DNA of 64,000 nucleotides from JAICND01 sp040905905 (GTDB lineage: Bacteria > Actinomycetota > Acidimicrobiia > Spongiisociales > ZC4RG35), in the NCBI GenBank assembly GCA_040905905.1, contig JBBDQN010000056.1, positions 1-64,000 on the forward strand, read 5' to 3'. The translations under genes and the position numbers were made by a program. Positions within the stretch are counted from its first letter, which is position 1. Each line of letters opens with the position of its first letter. Shown here piece by piece: positions 42,207-49,704 of the stretch. The notes beneath the pieces are model-generated. The model had not been told where the DNA came from. It ran no database searches and saw only the letters and a program-made list of their open reading frames with translations.

Positions 42207-43255
42207 CCACCCTGGCGGAGACCCTGGCCTGGCTGGTCGACATCCCATCGGTGACTACCGAGGAAGGACGGATCACCACCGAAATCGCCGCCCGGCTATA
42301 TCCGGCATTGGGCCTCGATGGCGTCGATCGTTTTGGCAATTCGCTTATCGCCGGGCGCCGTACCGGCCGGCCCCTCTTCGTGTTGGCGGGCCACGTCGAC
42401 ACCGTCCCGTCCCAGGGACAAGGCCCGGCACGAGTGGAGGCGGGGAGGCTGCACGGTTTGGGGGCAGCCGACATGAAGTCGGGGGTTGCGGTCATGCTGC
42501 ACCTGCTCGAGGACGCGGCGGTTGCAATGGGTTCCTATGACCTGGTCGGGATCTTCTACGCAGGTGAAGAGGGTCCCTCTGCAGGTAACGAATTGGAGCA
42601 GGTTCTCAATTCAGCCCTCTGGCTCCAGGATGCCGAGCTGGCGGTTGTCCTGGAGCCGTCCGACGGCGAAATCCAGGTCGGGTGCAATGGGATCATCAAC
42701 GCCCAGGTGAGTTTCGTGGGAAAGTCTGCTCACGCAGCCCGACCATGGTTGGGGGAGAACGCCATTTCGAAGGCCGGTCAATTCCTGGCAGGATTGCACC
42801 AGCGGCAGCCAGAAGCAGTGGAAATCGGCGGGCTGGTGTACCGGGAGGTGGTATCGGCCACTCGTGCCGAGGGTGGAATCGCCAACAACATCATTCCTCC
42901 GGTCTTCGAGCTCAACTTGAACTACCGGTTTGCCCCAACCAGGACGTTGGCCGAAGCGGAAGCGGCGCTGCGAGAGATCTGTTCGGCCGCCGACGAGGTA
43001 AAGGTGGTCGATTCCGCCCCGGCGGGCCCGGTCGACACCGATCATGTCCTCCTCGACCAGCTGGCGGCGGCCGCTGGAGCAGCCCGCACCGCCAAACAAG
43101 GCTGGACCGACGTGGCCCGTCTAGGAGCTCGTGGCATCCAGGCCATCAACTTCGGTCCTGGTGAGACCGCCCAGGCTCATCAGGCGGATGAGAGCGTGGC
43201 GCTCTCGGATCTCGATCGGAGCTTCGAAAGCCTCCGCTCGATCCTGACTGGTTAG
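42203..43255 (+). CDS. dapE: succinyl-diaminopimelate desuccinylase DapE
   Basis: A 350-residue M20 family di-zinc amidohydrolase releasing LL-diaminopimelate and succinate. Metal and catalytic motifs: FVLAGHVDTVPSQG, LHGLGAADMKSGVAVMLHLL, IFYAGEEGPSAGNELEQVL and the lid domain GKSAHAARPWLGENAI. GTG at 42203 overlaps the dapD stop, completing a dapC-dapD-dapE unit for lysine and peptidoglycan precursors. The stop overlaps the stop of the convergent anti-sigma-like gene. Confidence 0.93.
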   Translation: MTTLAETLAWLVDIPSVTTEEGRITTEIAARLYPALGLDGVDRFGNSLIAGRRTGRPLFVLAGHVDTVPSQGQGPARVEAGRLHGLGAADMKSGVAVMLHLLEDAAVAMGSYDLVGIFYAGEEGPSAGNELEQVLNSALWLQDAELAVVLEPSDGEIQVGCNGIINAQVSFVGKSAHAARPWLGENAISKAGQFLAGLHQRQPEAVEIGGLVYREVVSATRAEGGIANNIIPPVFELNLNYRFAPTRTLAEAEAALREICSAADEVKVVDSAPAGPVDTDHVLLDQLAAAAGAARTAKQGWTDVARLGARGIQAINFGPGETAQAHQADESVALSDLDRSFESLRSILTG

Positions 43256-44781
43256 TCACCGGCGAGGCCCGCCGCCCAGCGGCCATCCGGATCGATGATC
43301 AATCGAAAGTAGGCGTAGCTACCGAAGGCTCGTGCCTGTTCGAACTCCTCGGCCGTGAGGGTGCCCGAGATAGCCTGCCAGTCCTCCTCGGTGTTGGTGA
43401 GGTACACCGCAGGCCAGTAGTAGCCATCTGCATCGAAAGCGGGTTCGGTGTTGAGGATGCGCACGATCCAGTTCGGTACGTCGTAACCGCGGCGTGCGTT
43501 CGCCACCCAATCGCGGATGGGATCCTGGCCTACTTCATGCCCAACGATGGTCCCATCAGCGACCGCGATTTCGGCCAGAGTCTGGAGGTCGCAAGTTGCT
43601 GCCAACTCGAACAGGTGCTGGCGGGTGGCCTCCACCGCCGTCGGGAGGTCTTGGGGGGCCAGCACAATTGAACCGTCCAGGGGAGTGCATGGCAGGGAAG
43701 ATTCTCCCGATCCCAGCGAGGCCCCTTCGACAGCGAGATGTCCGGCAAGCCCGAACGTTGAGCTATTGGGCACCTCGTGAATGATTTCGAAGGCCCCTTC
43801 CGAAAACCGACCAATTGTGATGGTCTGGCCGCCAATGGCGACGGTGCCATCCGCTGCCACCTGGAGGTCCCAGGCGTCACCGATGTCGACGGGGTCCGAG
43901 GTCTCGCCGGTGGCGAGATGTCTGACGACGAGTTGGCGGCCTTCGGCGGAGTCCTCGATGCTGTAGAGGAACCCTCCCGCCATCCCGATCGCGGTTATCG
44001 AGGGTAGGCAATCACGTTCGAGCGGTGAGAAGTCCTCGTACCTGCCCCCGGTGATGTAGTGGAACTTGACGTTGTTGCAGTCGCCGCCGGTGACGATCGC
44101 CACCACGTTGCTATCGACGGCCGCATCGATCAATACGTTCGTTGGCGGAACCACCGGGTACGAAGCGGATGTCGCTAGGTCCAGAATGCGTATCTCTGAT
44201 CCGTTGAGCGTGTCGTATCGGAGGGCGAGGGTTTGTTCACCGTCAACCATTTCGATCGGCACCATCAACTCACCCGGTCCGGGTGCGATCAGGGGACGGG
44301 GGAGTTTTTCACCGGCAGCCAGCCACATGATCGAGCCCTGTGCCCACGGAAGCGGTGTGGTCTCATGGACAAATACGAGTCCCCCGACTCCATCATCCAC
44401 CACCCAGGAGATGGTCTCGTAATAGGGATCGCTCACAAGATTTGTCTCTGAACCAGTGGTCAGGTCGCGAGTGGTGATCCCCTCGGGACCGGCGGTAACA
44501 ACGTTGGCGATGGCAGGGAGATTCGGCTGGGGGACAATCGTTGTTGGCGAAGCCGTGGTGCTGGTCGAGCCACCGGCTACGGGGCCGGGGGAAGGGTTGT
44601 TGAACGACCAGACGGCTATCACCGCCACGACGCTCGCCACCGAAACTGCGGCCCCACTGGCGAGGGACACCATTCGGCGCCGGCGGCCGCGGCGGAGCAC
44701 CCGCTCGTAGTCTTCCGGTCGGATCGCCAGTTGTTCGGCGGTGTCGTGAAGTTGTCGTCTGAGACGGTCTTCGATCTTCAT
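43252..44781 (-). CDS. membrane anti-sigma-like protein with large outer domain
   Basis: A 509-residue bitopic protein. Residues 1-35 are cytosolic and charged (RRQLHDTAEQLAIRPEDYER), followed by one transmembrane helix (residues 38-60), a Thr/Pro/Ser linker (GGSTSTTASPTTIVPQP) and an outer domain of about 420 residues with repeated beta-propeller-like strands (GITTRDLTTGSETNLVSDPY, IRILDLATSASYPVV). It overlaps the ECF sigma gene by 4 nt, the usual sign of a sigma/anti-sigma pair, but no zinc-finger motif is present. Role as anti-sigma is inferred from position and topology. Confidence 0.7.
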   Translation of the reverse strand: MKIEDRLRRQLHDTAEQLAIRPEDYERVLRRGRRRRMVSLASGAAVSVASVVAVIAVWSFNNPSPGPVAGGSTSTTASPTTIVPQPNLPAIANVVTAGPEGITTRDLTTGSETNLVSDPYYETISWVVDDGVGGLVFVHETTPLPWAQGSIMWLAAGEKLPRPLIAPGPGELMVPIEMVDGEQTLALRYDTLNGSEIRILDLATSASYPVVPPTNVLIDAAVDSNVVAIVTGGDCNNVKFHYITGGRYEDFSPLERDCLPSITAIGMAGGFLYSIEDSAEGRQLVVRHLATGETSDPVDIGDAWDLQVAADGTVAIGGQTITIGRFSEGAFEIIHEVPNSSTFGLAGHLAVEGASLGSGESSLPCTPLDGSIVLAPQDLPTAVEATRQHLFELAATCDLQTLAEIAVADGTIVGHEVGQDPIRDWVANARRGYDVPNWIVRILNTEPAFDADGYYWPAVYLTNTEEDWQAISGTLTAEEFEQARAFGSYAYFRLIIDPDGRWAAGLAGD

Positions 44782-45284
44782 GGCCTGGTCTCCAACTCGT
44801 TGCGCAAATCGTTCATCGCTCGGTGCAGACGGCTCTTGACCGTCCCCGGGCGGATCCCGAGTGCCCCGGCGACCTCGTCGGTGCTCCAGTCGAGGTAGTG
44901 ACGGAGAATCACCACGGCCTTGGTGTCTAGCGGTAGCGCCTTCACCGCCCGGTCGAGGTCCGGGTCACTCATCCGTACCTCGATTGAGGCCTGCGGGAAA
45001 ACGTCGGTGAGGACCTCGCGCCGTCGTTTCCGCATTCGAGAGCGTGCCCAATTGAGGCCGACCCGGTAGGCCCAGCCGGGCTGGTTGTCGTATGTCTGTA
45101 CCGACCGCCAGTGTTGAAAAACCCGCGCCATGGCTTCGTCGGTGGCATCTGCGGCCAGGTCCCGGTCTCCCAGGGTGAGTGCCAGGGCTTTCAAGATCTG
45201 AGAGCGTTGGGATCGATAAAAGGCCTCGAAGGAAGCGTGTTGCAACCGGACGATCGGCTGTTCGCCTGTGTCGACACCGGTCAC
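44778..45284 (-). CDS. ECF-type RNA polymerase sigma factor (second of the operon)
   Basis: A sigma factor of about 168 residues. Region 2 includes FEAFYRSQRSQILKALALTL, DLAADATDEAMARVFQHW and GWAYRVGLNWARSRMRKRRR. Region 4 includes AVKALPLDTKAVVILRHYLD, then STDEVAGALGIRPGTVKSRL. GTG 45284 is chosen because GAGGAAG lies about 10 nt upstream; GTG 45326 would begin 9 nt after the GH57-like gene. It overlaps the next gene by 4 nt. It is the fifth of six minus-strand genes read from the ECF-type promoter at 48.38 kb. Confidence 0.9.
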   Translation of the reverse strand: MTGVDTGEQPIVRLQHASFEAFYRSQRSQILKALALTLGDRDLAADATDEAMARVFQHWRSVQTYDNQPGWAYRVGLNWARSRMRKRRREVLTDVFPQASIEVRMSDPDLDRAVKALPLDTKAVVILRHYLDWSTDEVAGALGIRPGTVKSRLHRAMNDLRNELETRP

Positions 45285-45334
45285 CTCCGGATCTTCCTCA
45301 TTGCTCGAAGACGCCGGAGGCTCCACTTTGGTTC

Positions 45335-46666
45335 TCAGCCCGTCAACGAGACGGTGGCCCTGTATTCGCCCGGGTTGACCGGCCAGTTGACCCAAACGAC
45401 CACTCCATGATCGGCCCCGGTCACGAAGAGGTCTCCCGGTTGGGCGAGGCTGATGAGGATCTGGCTGCGCCCGTCGTCGAAGCGGAATCTGTGGCCGGGA
45501 TGGGCATTGGGCTCGCCGATATCGAGCCACGCACCTCCGTCAACCCGCATCCTGACCGGGTGGTCAAAGGCCAACACCAATTCGGGGCCAAGCCGGTCAA
45601 ATCCCAATTCCACTACCGGCCGATAGTCGAAGGTGAGGTTGGTTCCCTTGACCCCCAGATCGACGGCGAGATGAGGGTGACTCATCCTGACGGTTATCTG
45701 ATCCCGGGCCTCCTCCACCGCTTCCAATTCGAAGGGCAAGCGTCGGGGCTCGCCGTCACTCAAAACCCGCCCGATTCGCCAGGGAGGCTCACCCGGCAGG
45801 TACGAAACTGGTCGACCTGTGGTCTTGAGATCGACGGTCTTGATCAGACCTTCCACCGGATCGATCACCAGAGACAGATCTCGATTCTCGACATGCACTT
45901 CGCCGACACCATCGGCGTCCCAATCGAGCTGGGTGATCTTGGTCCAGTCGGCGCCGAGCCGACGTTCCTGATCAAGACGGCGCCGCGCCAGGGTTAGGGC
46001 GGTGTGGGCCCGGGTGCGGTCAGAGGCCGACAGGTACCAGCTGGCTGCCTGAGCCTCAAGCAACAAGTCAACCGCCTCGGCTGGCGGGCGCTCTGGCCAT
46101 CGGGTCGCTAGACGCAACATCTTGCGATAGAGAAGGGCTGCCTCGGGATTGGCGTCGATCTGACCTGCCCAGGCCCGGTCGACCGGTAACTGGAAGCGGT
46201 CGGAGCGACCGTCGCTGGTCACCATGCTGGGAGGCTGCTCGTGCAAGGGGAGGGCTACCACCACCTGGCCGAGATGATCGGTGACAGCCGACTTGGCGAG
46301 AGCTGGCACCGACCCGACCGCAACTTGGTCGATCCCGTTGGCTGCGAACAAAGCCGCCAATTGGGGTTCCCAACCAAACGGCACATAGCCGACCAACTCG
46401 GTGAGGCCGAGAGCGGTCAATTCGTCGATCTCCCGTCCGACCTGGAGGGCGCGGGATGACTCGGGTAACGAGGCGAGGATGGGGTCGGTCCAACCGCCCA
46501 CCAGGAAGGTCCAGGCGGTACGGGAGAGAGCCGCCCGGGCCGGGTCGGACAGCGCGATCAACAAGTGTCCGGGAAGCCGGACGGCAAGAGGCTCCGTAGC
46601 TCGTTCGGCCAATCCGCTCTCGACCGCGACGACCGTTCCCGGCTGCCACACCGAGAGCACGTTCAC
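45335..46666 (-). CDS. degenerate GH57-like protein with DUF1926-type C-domain
   Basis: A 443-residue protein without a signal peptide. Residues 50-120 follow the glycoside hydrolase 57 core (FLVGGWTDPILASLPESSRA, then YVPFGWEPQLAALFAANGID). The mid region VDLLLEAQAASWYLSASDRT and the C-terminal DWDADGVGEVHVENRDLSL match the DUF1925/1926 parts of 4-alpha-glucanotransferases and alpha-amylases. The usual nucleophile block (L-x-E-R-x-W-[EQ]-P-E) reads YVPFGWEPQ, so the Glu is missing and the N-terminal barrel is shortened. It may be a carbohydrate-binding or regulatory protein. GTG 46666 overlaps the previous stop. Confidence 0.7.
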   Translation of the reverse strand: MNVLSVWQPGTVVAVESGLAERATEPLAVRLPGHLLIALSDPARAALSRTAWTFLVGGWTDPILASLPESSRALQVGREIDELTALGLTELVGYVPFGWEPQLAALFAANGIDQVAVGSVPALAKSAVTDHLGQVVVALPLHEQPPSMVTSDGRSDRFQLPVDRAWAGQIDANPEAALLYRKMLRLATRWPERPPAEAVDLLLEAQAASWYLSASDRTRAHTALTLARRRLDQERRLGADWTKITQLDWDADGVGEVHVENRDLSLVIDPVEGLIKTVDLKTTGRPVSYLPGEPPWRIGRVLSDGEPRRLPFELEAVEEARDQITVRMSHPHLAVDLGVKGTNLTFDYRPVVELGFDRLGPELVLAFDHPVRMRVDGGAWLDIGEPNAHPGHRFRFDDGRSQILISLAQPGDLFVTGADHGVVVWVNWPVNPGEYRATVSLTG

Positions 46667-46971
46667 TCCCGTCTCCGGGTCGAGGAGGGCCGCCGACGGA
46701 GCAAACCGAGTACAACCAGCGCAGGCAGCAGCCATATCAAGAGGACAGGCCTGGTCACCAACACGACAAGTGCCAACACCGCCGGGATCAGCCAACGACG
46801 GTCGACTCGGGCGAGGGTCGGCCACGCAAACCATATGGCGCCCAGGATCACCCCGCTCCGGAGCAGGACTCCTCCATTGGCTATGGCGCCGTTCCAATAG
46901 GCGATCCCGCCTCCGACCACCGCGACCAGGGCGGCGATCCCGATGATCCGACGGTTGGTCGGGTTGTGCAC
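46663..46971 (-). CDS. small membrane protein
   Basis: A protein of about 102 residues with four hydrophobic segments (RIIGIAALVAVVGGGIAYW, LRSGVILGAIWFAWPTL, WLIPAVLALVVLVT, PVLLIWLLPALVVLGLL) and a basic tail RRRPSSTRRRE. The C-terminal pair resembles the helical hairpin of small phage-shock or LiaF-like membrane proteins, but this is weak. GTG 46971 starts 10 nt after the upstream anti-sigma stop; GGGGAGG touches it directly, so the true start may be a little different. It overlaps the GH57-like gene by 4 nt. Confidence 0.62.
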   Translation of the reverse strand: MHNPTNRRIIGIAALVAVVGGGIAYWNGAIANGGVLLRSGVILGAIWFAWPTLARVDRRWLIPAVLALVVLVTRPVLLIWLLPALVVLGLLRRRPSSTRRRE

Positions 46972-46981
46972 CCTCCCCAGG

Positions 46982-47761
46982 CTAGGTGAGCGGGGTGAGT
47001 GACCCGGCGATGCGAAGAACCTCCTCCAAAGGCAGCGCCGACTCAATGCGGATGGTCACTCCGTTCTCCTCCCAGAGGAGGACGTTGCCGGCCAGGCGGA
47101 TCGTTTCGAACTGGATCACCCCATCCGCGTCCTCATACAAGAAGACATGAGGTTCACCTTCGATCCAAAAGCCCGGCACACCCCTCACCTCCACGTCAAG
47201 CAGACGGTGCTGGGAGGGGTTCAATTCCTTGGAGTAAATACCTCGATCGAGGCGTCCCTCGAAGCTGCTGATCAACATGCCCACTCCCGCGGTTGCGGTC
47301 TGGGGAAGATCGGGTTGGGGAGCCCAGAGGATGGTCACCTGGCCGCCCAGGTGCCGTTCGTCGTAATAGATCGCATCAGGCGCACCAAGGTCGGCCGGGG
47401 CTCCCGTGAGGACGGGGAAGTCGACCAGGTTCCCCACCTCGGAAGCCTCGACCTCCACGCCCAGGTCGAGATTGCCAGGGTCGAGGTTCCCGGTTGGAGG
47501 CAAAGTGGTCTCCACCCTCATTTCGATCTTTATTCCCGCCACCCCGAGCAATCGGGCGATCGCCTGGCGGGCACCGGGGGACAGGCTCACGATCGCAACC
47601 AGGACCGCAACACCGATGAGGACAAGGGCTGGCCGGTAGTTACGGCGGTGTCCGGCTGCGCGTTGGTCGAGGCGGTTGTTGATCCGGACCGTCAGGTCCG
47701 CCGACACCGGCCAATCGAGTTCCTGCCCGAGTGACCGCAGGCCACGTTCCAAATCATCCAT
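46982..47761 (-). CDS. membrane anti-sigma-like protein (DUF4367-like outer domain)
   Basis: A 259-residue bitopic protein. A cytosolic part (residues 1-42: LERGLRSLGQELDWPVSADL, then TVRINNRLDQRAAGHRR) precedes one transmembrane helix (YRPALVLIGVAVLVAIVSLS). The outer domain has the DUF4367 style ending (VFLYEDADGVIQFETIRLAG, LLWEENGVTIRIESALPLEE, VLRIAGSLT). The ATG overlaps the end of the ECF sigma gene by 8 nt, so this is the likely anti-sigma partner. No zinc ligands are seen. Confidence 0.78.
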   Translation of the reverse strand: MDDLERGLRSLGQELDWPVSADLTVRINNRLDQRAAGHRRNYRPALVLIGVAVLVAIVSLSPGARQAIARLLGVAGIKIEMRVETTLPPTGNLDPGNLDLGVEVEASEVGNLVDFPVLTGAPADLGAPDAIYYDERHLGGQVTILWAPQPDLPQTATAGVGMLISSFEGRLDRGIYSKELNPSQHRLLDVEVRGVPGFWIEGEPHVFLYEDADGVIQFETIRLAGNVLLWEENGVTIRIESALPLEEVLRIAGSLTPLT

Positions 47762-48352
47762 GGCTGCCCCTAAATTCTGACTCCAGATCGAGACGGATTG
47801 CTTTCAGGGCCCGTGCGGCCCGCGACTTCACCGTGCCCGGGGGGGGGGCACCGNNNNNNNNNNGATCCCAAGGGATCGCCCCGTCTCTTCTTCGGAGAGT
47901 TCCAGGAAATATCGACAAACGATCACGTCGCGTTGTTTGGTTGGCAGCGATTCCACCGCCCGCAGCAGGCGCCTTTGTTCGTCGCGGCCGACCACGGCCG
48001 CTTCGGGGGATGGGGCCGCATCCCCCGAAACGGGATCGATCGCCATCCGCAAAGACAGGCGAGTCTGGCGGCCAGTGCGCCGTCTCCGGTTGAGAGCCTC
48101 GTTGCGCACGATGCGCAGCAACCATGGGCTCCACGGACGGCCGAGCTCGAAACGTCCCAATGTGGCATACGCCTTCACGAAAGCGTCCTGGACGATGTCC
48201 TCGGCGTCGGCCTCGCTCCCGGAGACCAGATAGGCGACGCGCACAGCGATTTGTTGATATCGCCGGACCAACTCGGCGTAAGCATTCTTATCTCCGTCTT
48301 TGGCCCCGGCCACCAGGGCGTCTTCGTCCAGTGGACGGCCCTCCACCGACAT
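47754..48352 (-). CDS. ECF-type RNA polymerase sigma factor, interrupted by assembly gap
   Basis: Region 2 is complete (YAELVRRYQQIAVRVAYLVS, DAEDIVQDAFVKAYATLGRF, WLLRIVRNEALNRRRRTGRQ). Region 4 reads VESLPTKQRDVIVCRYFLEL, SEEETGRSLGI, then enters ten Ns. After the gap, in another frame, comes PPGTVKSRAARALKAIRLDL. Rejoining them as SLGI-PPGTVKSR restores a normal region 4, so the gene is almost surely intact and the shift comes from a misresolved C-run. ATG 48352 has GGGGAG upstream. The GGAACC-N14-GGTGTA motif directly precedes it, pointing to autoregulation. First gene of a six-gene operon. Confidence 0.88.
47854..47863. other. assembly gap (10 N) next to a G/C homopolymer
   Basis: Ten Ns follow a run of nine or ten G. 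Sequence around the gap only makes a sensible sigma factor if the gap is closed and a few flanking bases are duplicated, so the gap length is arbitrary. Confidence 0.95.
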
Positions 48353-48363
48353 ATCTCCCCTTT

Positions 48364-48389
48364 TACACCGTCGCTCGAGGTTTGGTTCC
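48364..48389 (-). promoter_or_regulatory. ECF-type promoter motif of the sigma operon
   Basis: On the minus strand GGAACC (48389-48384), 14 nt, GGTGTA (48369-48364), then 11 nt to the sigma factor ATG at 48352, with GGGGAG as ribosome site. It is an exact copy of the divergent motif 12 bp away and of the one at 1657-1682. Confidence 0.75.
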
Positions 48390-48401
48390 CTGTGAACTTA
48401 T

Positions 48402-48427
48402 GGAACCCGGGAAGCGTTAGCGGTGTA
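48402..48427 (+). promoter_or_regulatory. ECF-type promoter motif of the FixH-like/cytochrome c pair
   Basis: GGAACC (48402-48407), 14 nt, GGTGTA (48422-48427). A 30-nt leader follows with AAGGAGG (48444-48450) and GTG at 48458. It is the mirror partner of the motif at 48364-48389. Confidence 0.75.
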
Positions 48428-48457
48428 GAGGTGTCAAAACGCCAAGGAGGTGTATTG

Positions 48458-48976
48458 GTGAGACGGATCTCGATTCTGGGGCTGTTGCTCTTGGGAGTGT
48501 TGGGATTGGCGATGCCGGCGGCGTTCGCAGGAGGCTGGGCGATCACGAGCCTCGATGAACTCCCCGGTGAGTTTCGGGCCGGGGAGCCCTATCAACTCGG
48601 CTACACCATCCTCCAGCATGGGAGGACGCCGGTCGACGGGGTGGAGACCCAGATCACCGTTCGCAACAGCGACACCGGTGAGACCTTGACGTTTGCGGGC
48701 GAACCGGATGGAAAGCCCGGGCACTATGTGGCTGAGGTGACTTTCCCGACCGGCGGGGGATGGTCATGGTCAGTGAATCAAGGTGCATTCGCAGTGCACG
48801 AACTAGGAGAATTGACGGTCGCAGCAGCGCCGGTAGTGCTAGCGACCGCGGCTACGGGCCTCTCGGTGTGGGCCCTGGTTTTGGGTGCGGCGACTGCCGT
48901 CGCTCTGGGCATGTTCCTGGCTCAGCTGATGTCTGTGCTCCGACGTAGGTCGGAGAAACTGGGTCTTGCGGACTGA
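48458..48976 (+). CDS. secreted FixH/YtkA-like protein with C-terminal membrane anchor
   Basis: A 172-residue protein. Signal peptide (RRISILGLLLLGVLGLAMPA), then an Ig-like beta domain: GWAITSLDELPGEFRAGEPY, LGYTILQHGRTPVDGVETQI, GHYVAEVTFPTGGGWSWSVN. The last segment is a transmembrane helix (VWALVLGAATAVALGMFLAQ). This fits the FixH/YtkA-like group, often found beside copper or cytochrome proteins. GTG 48458 sits 7 nt after AAGGAGG; the open frame further upstream crosses the assembly gap and is spurious. It overlaps the cytochrome c gene by 11 nt. Confidence 0.78.
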   Translation: MRRISILGLLLLGVLGLAMPAAFAGGWAITSLDELPGEFRAGEPYQLGYTILQHGRTPVDGVETQITVRNSDTGETLTFAGEPDGKPGHYVAEVTFPTGGGWSWSVNQGAFAVHELGELTVAAAPVVLATAATGLSVWALVLGAATAVALGMFLAQLMSVLRRRSEKLGLAD

Positions 48977-49367
48977 TCTACGCCGATTGTTGGTAACCGG
49001 ATTGGTGACTCTCGGGCTGGCCGGGGCAACCTGGTCAGCCCTCCAGAGTCAAACGGAGCCACCGGTGACGGGCCTAATTGCGACAGGTTCTGGCATCGAC
49101 GGTCGGATCGTGTTCACGGCCAGGGGTTGCACCGGGTGTCACAGCCGCGCCGGCGTACCCGGGAGTGCCATGATCGGGCCCAATCTCACCGACCTGGCCA
49201 CCCGGGCCGGGAGTCGGGTCGCAGGTCTGACGGCCGACGACTACGTGCGCCAGTCATTGCTCGAACCTCAGGCGTTCGTCGTCGAGGGTTACTTCGAGCA
49301 GATGCCGACTCTGCCGCTATCTCCAAACGAGATCGACCTTTTGATCGACTTCCTGTTGTCGGCCTGA
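48966..49367 (+). CDS. membrane-anchored c-type cytochrome
   Basis: A 133-residue protein with an N-terminal signal anchor (LRRLLVTGLVTLGLAGATWS) and one haem-binding site, RGCTGCHSRAG (CxxCH near residue 55). The axial Met is expected in GYFEQMPTLPLSPNEI, followed by the final helix EIDLLIDFLLSA. The layout is that of small class I cytochromes c of oxidase complexes. TTG 48966 overlaps the FixH-like gene. Both genes lie under the plus-strand ECF-type promoter. Confidence 0.87.
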   Translation: MRTDLRRLLVTGLVTLGLAGATWSALQSQTEPPVTGLIATGSGIDGRIVFTARGCTGCHSRAGVPGSAMIGPNLTDLATRAGSRVAGLTADDYVRQSLLEPQAFVVEGYFEQMPTLPLSPNEIDLLIDFLLSA

Positions 49368-49378
49368 GCGGGCCTATT

Positions 49379-49397
49379 GGTGGAGAACGTCTCCACC
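49379..49397 (+). terminator. hairpin between cytochrome c and gatC
   Basis: GGTGGAGA-ACG-TCTCCACC is a perfect 8-bp inverted repeat, 12 nt after the cytochrome stop and 17 nt before gatC. There is no T-run, so it is a non-canonical terminator at best or a leader hairpin of gatCAB. Confidence 0.4.
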
Positions 49398-49413
49398 TAC
49401 ACTCCCCGGCCTT

Positions 49414-49704
49414 ATGCCGATCGAGATCGATATCGTCCATGTGGCCAGGCTCGCTCGCCTCGCACTGACTCCCGAGGAACTCGAGCGATATCGGACCCAG
49501 CTTGGCGTCATTCTTGATCACGCGGCCAGGGTCCAGGCGGTGGATACCACCGGCTTTGCTCCAACTGCCCATCCGTTGGGGCTGACCAACACCTTTCGTA
49601 CCGACGAGGTCCGGTCCCCGCTCGACCGCGAGGAGGTTTTGTCCCAGGGTCCCCTGGTACGGGACGGATACTTCGAGGTTCCGCCTGCTCTTGAGGGCAC
49701 ATGA
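49414..49704 (+). CDS. gatC: aspartyl/glutamyl-tRNA amidotransferase subunit C
   Basis: A 96-residue GatC, the small subunit that braces GatA and GatB. Family pattern: VHVARLARLALTPEELERYR, then LGVILDHAARVQAVDTTGFA and TNTFRTDEVRSPLDREEVLS. ATG 49414. It overlaps gatA by 4 nt. Confidence 0.94.
   Translation: MPIEIDIVHVARLARLALTPEELERYRTQLGVILDHAARVQAVDTTGFAPTAHPLGLTNTFRTDEVRSPLDREEVLSQGPLVRDGYFEVPPALEGT

Noticed and set aside
47798..48457. Plus-strand frame running through the assembly gap into the FixH-like gene
   Set aside because: It crosses the N run and is antisense to the sigma factor; the true start at 48458 has AAGGAGG and a signal peptide.
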